The translations under genes and the position numbers were made by a program. A stretch of 64,000 nt of DNA from Sequoia sempervirens. Lineage: Eukaryota; Streptophyta; Pinopsida; Cupressales; Cupressaceae. Every line of letters begins with the position of its first letter. The first letter of the stretch is position 1. The notes beneath the pieces were generated by a model, which saw nothing but the letters and a program-made list of their open reading frames with translations, had not been told where the DNA came from and searched no databases. Location: positions 152,817,797 to 152,881,796 of the forward strand of contig VDFB02047230.1 in the NCBI GenBank assembly GCA_007258455.2, read 5' to 3'. This document shows positions 34,120 through 45,308 of this stretch, piece after piece.

Positions 34120-37100
34120 TAGAAGCTCCCCTATCTTGACAATGATGTCCAATCCTTTATTAATGCTTCTTTCTTGGGATTCTTGCAAATATTTTATTAA
34201 TTCATCGAGGACCTCTCTCTTATATTTCATTGCTTCCCAGTACTTAATGTACATTTTCCTTATGGGGATCACCCCAATCTCAAATTACACTTCCAACTTG
34301 AAATCTTTCAAATTTTTCTAAGAATCAAGGTCCTTTTCCACCAACTATAAATTTTGAGATAACACATCAAGTTTCTAATTCAACTCTATCTTGACATCAT
34401 TCATATTGTTAAACAATTCAATAGAAGACTTTAAAAGTTGATTTCCTTGTGCAATCATTCTTTCTATCCATGCATTCACAACTCAACCTTGTTCCTTGAT
34501 GCTTTTATCATTTTGTATTATGTCATCAACAACACATGTTGTAATAGGTTCAACTAATTCAAAAGATTGACCTATCTTTAACAAAAAAAGTAAGTTGTTC
34601 CACCTTAATTTTAATTTGATATTTAATAACATTATCTCTATCATATCTCTTGATCAAAAGAATCCAATACTACTTGCAAGTCCTCCTTGGCACTTTTATA
34701 TGTCTATTTTCCAAGTTCAATCCTTGTGATGACATAATTAGTACCTTGTACTTCCTCAACAACTTTATCTAGTGGTGGCTCTACCAATTCAACATACTTA
34801 TTCCTTGACTTATCAACAATCACCCTTAAAATTGTTGTTGTCTTCTTAGTAGCCTTGAGCTTTACTTGAATAAGTTGGCCAAAGTCTAAGTCATTTGGGG
34901 AGACAACTTGTTTCTTTCTATTTGGTTTCTTTGATATCAACCAAGGATGAAGGATGCAAGAAACCTCTTTTGTTCCTGTCACCAAGGTTTGTGATGATGG
35001 GATTACTCCTATGGTAGATGGGATATCAGATGAAATGAAAATAGTGGTCAAAATTGGTGAGTTAACACTATAGTAGGAATCTCCACACTTGAAACTTTAG
35101 ATGCAAATGCAAATATGTAGTTATCAAATTCTGATTGTGTGAATGTATCAAGTATAGGTGAAGATACATCAAATAAACTAGGAAAAGAGAAAAATTAGCC
35201 AAAAACATTCTCTATGTTGCCATGAGGACTTTGAAACAATGTTTCACTAGTAGGTGAGGAAGGGGATGAATAATACTGACACAATTGGTGAAGTAGAAAC
35301 AATAGAAACAATAGGTAAAGGTTGTACACCCGAAGCAATAGGAGTAGGAATTTGAAATGTAGAAATTATAGGAGAAGAGGAGGGAGGTTATTCCTTTTTT
35401 TACTCTAGTTGAGAGGTAATAGGAGATTCTTGTTCAGCCTCTTCAGTCACAATTTCTTCTTCTACTATATCTTCCTAAGTTGATGTTACCTCTTTTTCTT
35501 TTCCTTTAGCCCTTTCAATCTTGACAACAAGCTTTAGATTCTTGCTAGTACTAGAAGTATCTTCTTTATTCTGTGATCTCAATTCTTCCCTTTTTCCAGA
35601 AGGTTCCTTAGTATACTCTTCCTCTGATCTTGTTTTGAAAAACTTCAACTTTATTCCTCTCTTTTCCAACCAACTATTAGTGTTAGCAAAAGTAGGTTGG
35701 AATGTTTATCTTATTTAATTTCATTTCCTTTTGTGACCACTAAATTTTTGGAAGATTAGTTTCAACAATTTTATTTTCCATATATGTAGGATCCCCTATA
35801 TCATCTTATTCGTACATGTCTTTAGGAATATCAACAAGCTCAAAGTCCTTGATCTATTCTAAGGTAAGCCAACTAAATTCTAACTTCCTTACATCTTCAT
35901 CACTTATGCATTTAACCCTTATATCTTCAATCTTATGAAAATGGGTGTAGCTTATCGTAAGCTTATCCTTCATACCCTAGTAATCAAATTTATTCCTTTT
36001 CTTGTACCTCTTCATAGTCACCCACTCCATTTCAGTTTCCATGGCTTTGGATCTTGAAGTTGTAGTTATTGAATACCTTCCAATGGTGAGTGGAAACTTG
36101 AAACCAACTCTATAGAATTTTCATTTTTTACTATGCATAGTCATTATCTGCATACATAACTCTATTAGTATAATTTTGTCACTTGGGTACCTTGGTAACA
36201 TGTATGGTTGACCATCGAAATAACCAAACCCTGATGTAGGTGAAAGTAGGAAATTGTAAAAATAAATAACCAAACTTCCTCACTTGTTCCCAAGCTTTGT
36301 TAGACACTCTTTTCTATCCAAGCTCTCTATTAAACATATAGATGTAATTATAGAAGAAGGAATCATTTACCCTTCTAAAGTGCTTGATGATTTGTTTCAA
36401 TGTTAGCTATGAGTAATATTCATAAACCAAATTTTTTCTTCTATCACCTTTTGAAGATAAGCCAAGAAAATGTCTCATGGAGATAGTAGCATATATTAAA
36501 TATGATTTCATATAAAACCTCAACAAGTTTGATACTTTTGAGATTTGTTCACAAATTGAGTCACTAATTTGGTTTCCCTAAAAGATATTTTGATTACCCT
36601 TCCTTATGACATATATGGACTGATACACCTATTCTTGAAAAGTGTTGGATGTAGGAAGCCCTTTAACTTTTCTCAAGAGAGTTATCAGATCACCCACTTC
36701 TTCAATGAAATCACTTTAAAATATGTTCTTTGGCCACCTTGCAATTGTAGGCATAGAATTCTTGATTCACTGAGTGTTGATTTTTTTCTTACACTTATCT
36801 GAATTCTTTTTATAATGATCTCGTGCTGACTCCATTGTGATATCACCATAATCATCAATACCTAGGAACATGAAAATTTTATCAAAGAATTCCTCATCCT
36901 ACCCTATTACTACCTTTCCATCTCCATTTTTTATGCGCTTACTCTCCTTATTAAAATTGGTAGTTGTTGCTAACACAAACTTTGGATTCTAAGCTGACAC
37001 TAGAGAAGAAGAAACCAAATAGATGTTACTATTAAGAATAGCTTGCATGCTTGAGACAACATGCTACGTTTTCACCCTCTCCATGAATTTTGACATTTCT

Positions 37101-37216
37101 ACATGCCCAATATTAGTGTCTCTGATATTGTCCACATTGGAATCCATGCAAGTCATCAGGAACACCCCTTGGTACTTGTACTTCATGTTTTTCCTCTTGG
37201 GAGATGGATCAAACAT
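34114..37216 (-). pseudogene. ORF U: unrecognised, degenerate, about 1000 codons
   Basis: A likely start is the ATG at 37216-37214 (MFDPSPKRKNMKYKY). Legible parts on minus: FMFLGIDDYGDITMESARD near 36870, KAWEQVRKFGYLFLQFPTF near 36260, an acidic/basic segment 35475-35669 (EEYTKEPSGKREEL, Glu/Lys-rich), 34704-35051 (SILHPWLISKKPNRKKQ), and a coiled-coil-like C-terminus (INKGLDIIVKIGELLC). The stop lies in the first bases of the LTR (34116-34114). Frameshifts and many TAG/TGA stops interrupt it. The order ORF, PPT, LTR marks it as the last gene of an LTR element. I recognise no pol, gag or known plant domain. Confidence 0.55.
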
Positions 37217-37335
37217 TTGTCAAGAGACTACAATTTTTTTTTTCAAAACCTTCCATAGTTAGAAAAATTTCAAGTGCCAAGGTTCGTGTAGTTGAGGAAA
37301 AAAATTGAACTTTTACATCTCTGAAGTGTTTTGGG

Positions 37336-37668
37336 TGTAGTTTGGATAAAATTCTATTAACTACATGAGAATTTCATTCTAGGTGTAAAGGTGGAATTTT
37401 TTTTTTCATTTACATGATGATATAGCTTTAGATGTAGTTCAAAGAAAATTCTCTGAACTACACTTAAGGTAGGTCAACAAGTGCAAGTTGGAGAATTTTC
37501 TTTGATTTGCATGTGTTAAGGGTGAATTGGCTTGGTGCAAATCTGAGAAAATTCTCTAACTTGCATCCCTTATATGCAAAAGGGATATGTACTTTGGAGA
37601 AACTTTTTCAAACTACATGAGGGATAGATTTCTTTGATGCACTTCAAAAAAAAATCTGTGAAGTGCAT
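37336..37668. repeat. Series of short hairpins with similar loops
   Basis: Inverted repeats at 37336-37342/37359-37365, 37384-37389/37409-37414, 37433-37441/37454-37462 (9 bases perfect, 12-base loop), 37536-37540/37561-37565, 37589-37597/37609-37617 (8 of 9) and 37637-37646/37659-37668 (10 bases perfect, 12-base loop). Several loops contain an AAAATTCTC-like core. Spacing is about 45-80 bases. No gene is seen here. Confidence 0.6.
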
Positions 37669-37699
37669 GGGATAGATGTGAAAGATGTCATGCATGGAT

Positions 37700-38640
37700 A
37701 TTTCTCTACACAACACCTTCTAATGGGTACTAGTAGTGTAGGTAGGTAATAGTGTTGCATGGGGAATTTTATCCGCAAAAAACCTTTTAACAAGAGTTAT
37801 CTTCAAGAATAATGTTGTTCTAAGAAAATTCTCCACACAATATATGTATAAAGGTAACAATGTTTTATAGATAGTTTGTAGAGGATGTTTTTCAGATTTT
37901 TACCTCAAAACAATACCTATAACAAGGGTGTTGGGTTGAGCACTAGTGATGGGAAAGATTGTATCTCACCATGGAAGATGATTTTGAATTTTAAAAAAAA
38001 GAAAACAAAAACCTAAACTAAAAATGTGAACCTAAGAAAAAACCTAAAAAACAAACAACATTTAAAACCTAGACAATGTGTACAAAAATAGTGGTTGAAA
38101 ACAATGGTAAACAAGAATAAAATACATGATGAATGACACCAAAACTAGAAAGCTAGGAGGTGAAAAATCTAGATCAAATTCTTGGAGAAACTTAACATGA
38201 GCACAATGAGAAACAACATGGATTAGGTAGCACACAAAAACAATGAGAAAACCAAGTAAAATGAAAATAACACAAGTTTTAACCAATAAATAAGCTAACA
38301 TTAAACATTCATTATTGGCCATGTATGTGAGAGCAGGAGTGTAGTTATGGATAATTTCTCTGAAAATACATGAAGGATGTAATTTATTGAAAAAATGCGA
38401 GTGCACTAGAATTTAGCAACATTGTGCTTAAAGAAAAATGGCTAACATTTGGCTTTTGCAAATTTTTCTAAAAGGGAAAAATATGACCCAAACCAAAAAA
38501 AAAATTGAGGGGTCAAACTATGCATGAGACCAAATAAAATTTGTCTCGATATGCATGCTTAGAGGAAGTGATATACAAACTAAACAAATTTTGTATGGGT
38601 TATCCCATTAATTGAGCAAGCAAAATTTGAGGATAACAAA
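37700..38640. other. Non-coding AT-rich stretch
   Basis: No recognised gene. The minus ORF 38062-38406 is rich in Leu/Phe/Val and membrane-like, but has no motif or homologue that I know, and it sits in AT-rich sequence that yields such frames by chance. Confidence 0.5.
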
Positions 38641-38645
38641 ACCGA

Positions 38646-39540
38646 TAGTTCAAACACATCTGGATGGGTAGGTTTATGCTAGGCAAGGTCATGTTTCACA
38701 CCCCAGCATGTCAAAATGTTCTAGGCTACATTACATTGATGATTTCTCTTAAGAGGCCAAAGTGTGAAAAAAAGAACTTTGATGAGATCTTTCTCCAAAA
38801 CCTTACAACCATTCCATTTGAAGGTATAGGGTCACGTAGGGTCCCTCTACAATAACCTCTCTTAGTTCTTCATACTTCCAATTGATTTTCCTGTGGTGGT
38901 AATTTTTTAGTTCATGGAAAAAAGCATCAAATGCATGCAATGCAATGTAGCAAGGTGGTGTAATTTTTCTTGTGTTCATTGTGTGACCAAACTAATAGTT
39001 CCAACACATCCAAATGGGTAGTTTTATTCTAGGAAAGGCCCTGTTTCACACCCCATCATGCCAAAAAATTTGAAGCAACATTGCACTAATTATTTCTCTT
39101 AAGAGACCAAATTGTGAAAAACAACAAACTTTGATGAGCTCTTTCTCAAAATCCATGACACTTACAACCATTCTGTCTAAATTTGCAAGGTCATGTAGGG
39201 CCCTTCTACAATAACCTCATTCAATTTTTCATATCTCCAATCCATTTGCCTATGGTGACAAGTTTTTAGTTGATGGAACAAGCATCACTTGAATTCTCTT
39301 AAGAGACCTAAGTGCCAAAAGTGGAAAATTTTGACAAGTTTGAAGATACATTATACCAATGCTTTCTCTTAATAGCCTTGAGTGCTAAAAAGTGGCCAAA
39401 TTTGACAAGTTGTTACTTGGAAACCATGGCACTTAGAAACATTTCATCTAAAGGTGTATGATCACATAGGGTATCTCTATAATAACCTTTCTGAATTTTT
39501 CATATATCCAAGTCATTCCACCATGACAATAATGTTTCAA
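38646..39540. repeat. Tandem repeat, about 350-bp unit, 2.5 copies
   Basis: Copy 1 (38646-38995) and copy 2 (38996-about 39290) start with TAGTTC(A/C)AACACATC and share TTTCTCTTAAGAG(G/A)CC and CTACAATAACCTC(T/A). A third, rearranged copy (about 39295-39540) carries the central TCTCTTAAGAGACC twice. Copies differ by roughly 20%. Satellite-like arrays of this size are known inside the non-coding part of Tat-lineage gypsy elements. Confidence 0.75.
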
Positions 39541-39737
39541 ATGTTCCAAAAAGTGGTAGTTCCATTTAGTAAAAATTTATCGAGAGGCATTGTACATTCT
39601 TCATCTTGTGGGGGTAACCATCAATTCTAACACATTGGGGTGGCTACAAAATAATTATACTAAACATTTTTAGTCAATGTAGGTGTCTTTATACTCTTAT
39701 GACTGAATGATCAACCCCAAATAACTATTCTCCTCCA

Positions 39738-40965
39738 CGTTGGAAAAACAAGGACAAACAACTAAGAGGGGGGGTGAATCAGTTGTCACAGATTATTTAA
39801 ACTTTTCAATCTTAACTAAAACTTAACCCAATTTCAAATCTGATGCATGAAAAATAGACCATAAACAATCAACACATCAGAAACACAGAGAACACCAAGA
39901 TTTTTACTTGGAAACCCTGTTAGGGGAAAAACCACGGTGGATGTTAGTCCACAAGATTATATCTTGTTAAAAGTATAAGAATAATAATGGGAATGCACAT
40001 GCATTCAGGAACACTACCTAGAGCTAATTGTCCAAATACAAGAGGGCTCACTACCCATGAAAGTGAAATATGAATTAGATCCATAGGGTATGACCTGAGA
40101 AAATAGCTTCTCCAAAAGCCTAATTACAGTTTCGATTAAGCACAGAAACACTCATTCACACTTCGCTCAAACTTCTTCACACTCTGCTCTATAATCGAAT
40201 GATATTCACACATACACACATAGGAGCACATTGAGCACCTTCAATTCAAACAAACAACCACTCTTAGATATCCGCTACATGAATTTCATCAACAACTTTG
40301 TAAGCCAAAATAAATATTAAAATATAAAACATATATGCAATGTCAACCCAAATTTACAAATAAATTTTCAATGTGAATCAAGCACCATTGGCCAATAATA
40401 TATTGTGGCCCAAAACAACATCCTCGAGTGTGCCAAACATTCAAATTTTAATCTCCAAGGATCCACAACATGTTACAACCACCTTGTCGGCCAAGAACAT
40501 GAAAACCCAAACACATATGAGAAAATCTTTCACCATGAACACACTGATCAGTGCGGACATGCGACGAAGATAGAGAATGATCTAGAAAAATCCACAAGCA
40601 ACAAGAACCAACATAGAAACATCCACAACAATTGAAATTACTAGAATCATATCAACTTCACTCAGGAATACCAACTGAAACCACATAAAAATTGTCACAA
40701 CACAACTGTTCATAACACGATCAAAAATTCACGTGGAACTTAAAAACTTCAAGTGGATAAACTAGATACAGTCAGGAATAAACCCTTTAGTCCACAATGT
40801 ACTGAGCAAGGAACCTTCATGACCTTCACTATTCCTCTGGAAACCTGCAACATTTTCTTTAACAATTTTCTCAATCTCCTCGACATATACAACCTTCAAT
40901 ACATCAATGCTAATAGTGTTGACATCAATGACAACCACATATCAGCAACACAACCACAACATCCA
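39738..40965 (-). repeat. C2 3' LTR
   Basis: Aligns with 52751-53968. The palindrome GAATGCA-CA-TGCATTC is at 39991-40006. The inner edge is set by the PPT at 40967-40980. Confidence 0.88.
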
Positions 40966-40966
40966 A

Positions 40967-40980
40967 AAATCTCCCCCTTT
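40967..40980 (-). other. C2 polypurine tract
   Basis: AAAGGGGGAGATTT on minus next to the 3' LTR, preceded by GTTGCCATCAATGCC as in N1 and N2. The stem-loop of N1/N2 is absent. Confidence 0.8.
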
Positions 40981-41403
40981 GGCATTGATGGCAACACATG
41001 ATGTGAAAAACACCATCAATGCAACTCACAATCAACACTTACTCCCCCTTAGATTTTGACTCTTCTTCCTTAACCTCTTCTACAAGATCTTCACCCCACA
41101 AGACTCTTCTTCCTAGATAAGCAACAATTTTTCATGACTCTTCTCCCCCTTTGAAATAAATGGAAAAGATAAACATTATCTTCCTACATACAAGATCTAA
41201 ACCACATATTTTCACATCTTACTACTCCCCCTAAGTAGCAGCCACAAAAACATCAATCAGGATCAGAATATAGCTTTGAAGCATGCTGATTGATGCAAGT
41301 AAATGCATCTCTAGTTCATATCAAGAGAGGTAATCACCCCTAGCATTCCTCTAAGATACTCAAAAGTATCCTTTGGTAATGAATTAGTGAAAATTCCTAC
41401 AAT

Positions 41404-42831
41404 CTATTCTTTAATAGGCACATAATCCAATCTAACTTCTTTCTCATTCACTTTTTCCCTTAGGAAATGAAACTTGATTGATATATGCTTGGTCTTGGAG
41501 TGTAACACCGGATTCTTTGATATGTTTATCACACTTGAGTTGTCACAGTATATGGAAATAGGTTCATCATATACTACTCTGATATCTTTCAGCATCTATT
41601 TCATCCACATCACTTGAGTACAATTATTTTTAGCAGCAATATACTATGCCTCAACAATAGATAGGGAAACATAATTCTACTTTTTACTCAACCAAGACAC
41701 TAGCTTCTTCCCTAGAAAGAAAGCACCACCACTAGTACTTTTCCTATCATCTACATATCTTTCCCAATCCCCATGAGTATATGCACTCAAATTAATATCA
41801 TCATCTTTAGGATACCAAAGCCCAAAATCAACTGTTCCTTTTAGATATCTAAAAATTCTCTTTATAGTAGTCACATGAGATTCTTTTGGCTCAACCTGAA
41901 ATCTAGCAACCATACATACAACATTCATGATGCTTGGTTTGGTCTATGTTAAATAGAGAAATCTTCCAATCATTGACCTATATCTTGTTTGATTTTGCTT
42001 AGGAGAATCATCATTCTATGTTAACTTGCATCTGGTTACCATGGGTGTACCAAAAGGCTTTGAGTCTTCCATGCCAAAATTCTTCAGTAGATCTCTCACA
42101 TATTTGGACTGAGATATGAAAATCCAATTGCCTATCTAAGTGACTTGTAATCCTAGAAAGAACTTCATCTCACCAATCATACTCATTTCAAATTCACTTT
42201 TCATTTCATCAGCAAACTTCATACATAAATCATCATCTCCTCCAAAAATAATGTCATCAACAAAGACTTCAATAATGAACTCTTTATCATGATCCAACTT
42301 AAAATACAAGTTGTTGTCAACAGTACCTTTATTGAATCCAAGCTTCAGTAAGTATTTATCTAGTCTAGCATACCAGGCTGTAGGAGCTTGCTTGAGTCCA
42401 TATAGTTCTTTCTTTAATCAAAAAACCATGTCTTCCTTTTCAGTCAGCTAAAATCCATTCGGTTGTTCAACATATACTTCTTCTTCTAACTCACCATTCA
42501 AAAAAGCTGACTTCACATCCATTTGATAGACTTTATAGTTATTATATGCAACATAAGCAAGAAATAATCTTACAACTTCAATTCTGGCAATAGGGGCAAA
42601 GGTTTCTTCAAAATCAATACCTTCCATTTGTGAATACCCTTTACATACCAGTCTTGATTTATTCTGGATCACTTCACCTTGTTCATTTAGCTTATTTTGA
42701 AAGACCCATTTAGTACCAATCACATTTTTATCTTTAGGTCTATGAACAAGAATCCATGTATCATTCTTTTCAATCTATATTAGTTCTTCCTTCATAGCTT
42801 CCATCCAGTATTCATCATTAGAAGCTTCATT
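41404..42831 (-). pseudogene. Copia reverse transcriptase and RNase H (C2)
   Basis: Minus frame: [15 protein letters not shown] and [19 protein letters not shown] (42448-42723), YGLKQAPTAWYARLD, the active site FVDDIIFGGDDDL near 42260, then 41677-41928 (IFRYLKGTVDFGLWY, STSGGAFFLGKKLVSW). RNase H continues at 41404-41595 (ISIYCDNSSVINISKN, KTKHISIKFHFLRE). All pieces stay in one frame; stops are TAG/TGA at positions where Gln or Arg is usual. The conserved VEAEY of RNase H is also hit by a stop. The upstream end at 42831 is where N1 entered, just before the NDEYWMEAMKEE segment. It would make cDNA from C2 RNA, and possibly from N1 RNA. Confidence 0.92.
42827..42831. repeat. N1 target-site duplication, left copy
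   Basis: TCATT directly before the LTR start; the same five bases at 50080-50084 after the LTR end, and at 587-591 in block A. Confidence 0.93.
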
Positions 42832-43934
42832 TGTTGGAATATCATTTAAGTGGACATATATTTTGGCTTCTAGTGTTGTCATTGATGGCAACTAAAGTCA
42901 TTGTTTTTGTCCACAGTTATGCATTCAATCATCTGACAGATAAAATCCAAAATTATGTGTTACCGATAGTGTACTCATGGAATAGGATATCCAGTTTGAT
43001 AGCTTCACCGAATCATCATTTTGTGTTGTGGATCACTGAAATTGTTTGTTAAGCATATGGAGCATCTTATCATTGAATCTCGTAATGTTTCTTTTGTGGC
43101 CATGAGGTTTTGAAGGTCTAGTAGGAAATTTTTTGTCTATTTGCTTGATAGAGCTGACTCAGTGTAAATGGTGTGTAGCAGATGTATAAAGTCAAATTAT
43201 TTTAATTATCTTCAAGTTTAGATGTTTAATTATTGGTCATAGCTATTGTGTAGCCAACTTGTTTGGATATGCATCCAAATTATTTATGTTTTGGGCCAAC
43301 AAGATGCAAATATTATTAAGTTTTGTTGAGCTGACTTGTGGCGATTAATTCTTGGTGAGTGGATGTATTTAGATGATCAGTCACATGATTTGGATGGATG
43401 AATAAGTTGTGCATGTGTGTATTGCAAAAGTATAAGGTGTATTTGAGTGATATCATGCATAGTTTCACTTGTGCATAAAGATTTTGTGTGCGAATTTGAG
43501 CAAAATAGAGTAGAAGTTCAATATCAGTCTTTAGGACAAAAGTTCGACATCAAAGCTAAACCAGAACTGCAATCAAGCATTGGTAGATGCTATCTATTCA
43601 TTTCATTTTCTTTTGTATCTATTCCAAACTACTATAATGGTAGTGATCCCCCATCTTTTGAGCAGTGAGCCTGAATGCAAGTGCATTCCCATTTTGTAAT
43701 ACTTCTTTCGAGTATACTCAAAACTTATTATGGATTGGCCATCCACCATGGTTTTTCCCTTTATAGGTTTTCCACGTAAAAAATCCTTGTGGTATGGTTG
43801 TGTGGTTTCTTTTTTTCTGTTTCTGCATATTAATTTTGATTAAATGTGTTAAGTTGAATAGAGATTAGGATAAAAGAATTAATTTTTGCAGAAAACTGAT
43901 TCACCCCCCCTCTTAGTGTTGCTTGTTTCCAACA
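42832..43934 (+). repeat. N1 5' LTR
   Basis: 1103 bp. It holds the palindrome GAATGCA-AG-TGCATTC (43673-43688), the CCACCATGGTTTTTCCC module and the pyrimidine-rich GATTCACCCCCCCTC end. Confidence 0.93.
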
Positions 43935-43936
43935 AT

Positions 43937-43948
43937 CGGTATCAGAGC
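43937..43948 (+). other. N1 primer-binding site
   Basis: CGGTATCAGAGC, one mismatch from the initiator tRNA-Met site, two bases after the LTR. Confidence 0.85.
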
Positions 43949-43956
43949 TAGTTCCT

Positions 43957-45171
43957 ATGAATAAGTCTAATAGCTTGGGGAGATCTTGGAGAGTCATGGA
44001 TATAAGAAGTCTTCAACAACAACTCATGGTGGCCTTGGATGATCTTGACTAGTCAAAATTTGAGATCCAGGAATTGCAAGAAAATCTTGAAAATGCAGAA
44101 AAAGTTTATCCAGTCATTGAAAGACAAGATCGATGAATCAAGGGAGAAAAGAAAGGAATTATATGGTCAAATCAAGTAGAAAAACAAAACAAGTGAAGAT
44201 GAACAAATCAGTCAAGTCTTGAAGGAGAAAACAAAAGAATGTGAAAATTTTGCTCAAGAGAATGTTGCCTTGAAGCATGAGACAAAATCCATCATGATGA
44301 AGATGACAAAAGAGTTAGAGGACAAAAAGAGAAATAAAGAAAAGCTTGCACAATCCTTGAAAGAAAACTATGAACAATATAGCTGACTAGAAAATGAATT
44401 GGAGTAATCCAAGAACAATGAATAAGAGCTTGAAAAATAGCTTGATGATCTCAGGGATGAACTTGTTACAACAAATGAGTTCAAGGAGAAATTCAGAGAA
44501 AGCTCAACCAAACTTGATGAGTTAATCAAGGGACAAAGAATTGATGGTGACAAACGAGGTCTTGGATATGAAGAAGGAGAAATCTCTAAATTTGTGCAAA
44601 GGAGTTCTAGACAAAGGAATTATAGACAAGGAGAATGGATGAATGAACCTAGAAGGAATCTGGAAAGGAAACCTAATGCTCAAATATTTAATGGTTATTG
44701 TTATACTTGCAAAAAATTTGGTCATATGGCTTCTCAGTGTAGGAGTAGGGTGAACACAAGTACACCATCATTCTTAGGTAAGTTCTTTAATTGTTATAAG
44801 TATGGTCACAAGTCAAGTGAATGCAAAACTATGATGAATAACCCTCATAGAGATGTCAAATGCTATGCATGTAATAGATTTGGACATGTTGCTAACCAAT
44901 GCAGATCAAGACAAAGTCAGTGGAACAATTGGCATAGATAGAGAAGTGTTGTTTGCCACAACTACAACAAATTTGGCCACGCTTCTAGATTTTGTTGGAA
45001 CATAAGAGGTTCAGTAAAACATAATAAGCAACCATATGTTAAGGGAAAAGGAAAGATCACTACTAATGAGATCAAGAAGCATATGTAGAAGAAATGGGTG
45101 AAGAAGAATCCCTCTACAAAAGAAAATGGATCTCCACCAAAATTTTCTTCTGGTAACACCCCTAGAAACTA
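43957..45171 (+). pseudogene. N1 ORF1: gag-derived coiled-coil and zinc-knuckle protein
   Basis: The start ATG at 43957 is nine bases after the primer site. The first half is a long Lys/Glu coiled coil (ENVALKHETKSIMMKM, LEDKKRNKEKLAQSLKEN) with stops and frame changes. Then comes a TKLDELIKGQR...GLGYEEGE segment, typical of the linker after the capsid domain in plant Copia gags. The open frame 44594-44941 has zinc knuckles CYTCKKFGHMASQC, NCYKYGHKSSEC (first Cys lost) and CYACNRFGHVANQC, and a fourth, CHNYNKFGHASRFC, after a stop. The UBN2 capsid domain expected before the coil is missing. It probably bound element RNA. Confidence 0.8.
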
Positions 45172-45308
45172 GTTATAGGACTCTACATTAGGGGGAGTTG
45201 TCAAGAAAATCCTCTAAACCCCCTACAGGTGATCGGTACTAGAATTCAGATGAGTCAAGTAGGAAATTGGATATTCTTCAGTCGTTGTAGAATGAATCTA
45301 AGGTATCA

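Noticed and set aside
38062..38406. Possible membrane protein on minus
   Set aside because: Hydrophobic only because the DNA is AT-rich; no start context, homologue or neighbouring gene supports it.
37336..39540. CRISPR-like spaced repeats
   Set aside because: This is plant nuclear DNA, the units are not identical, spacing varies and arm sequences differ between hairpins.
39730..39742. Target-site duplication for C2
   Set aside because: Bases left of 39738 (CTCCA) and right of 53968 (ACTCT) do not match, and the left LTR end is mutated, so no duplication is claimed.
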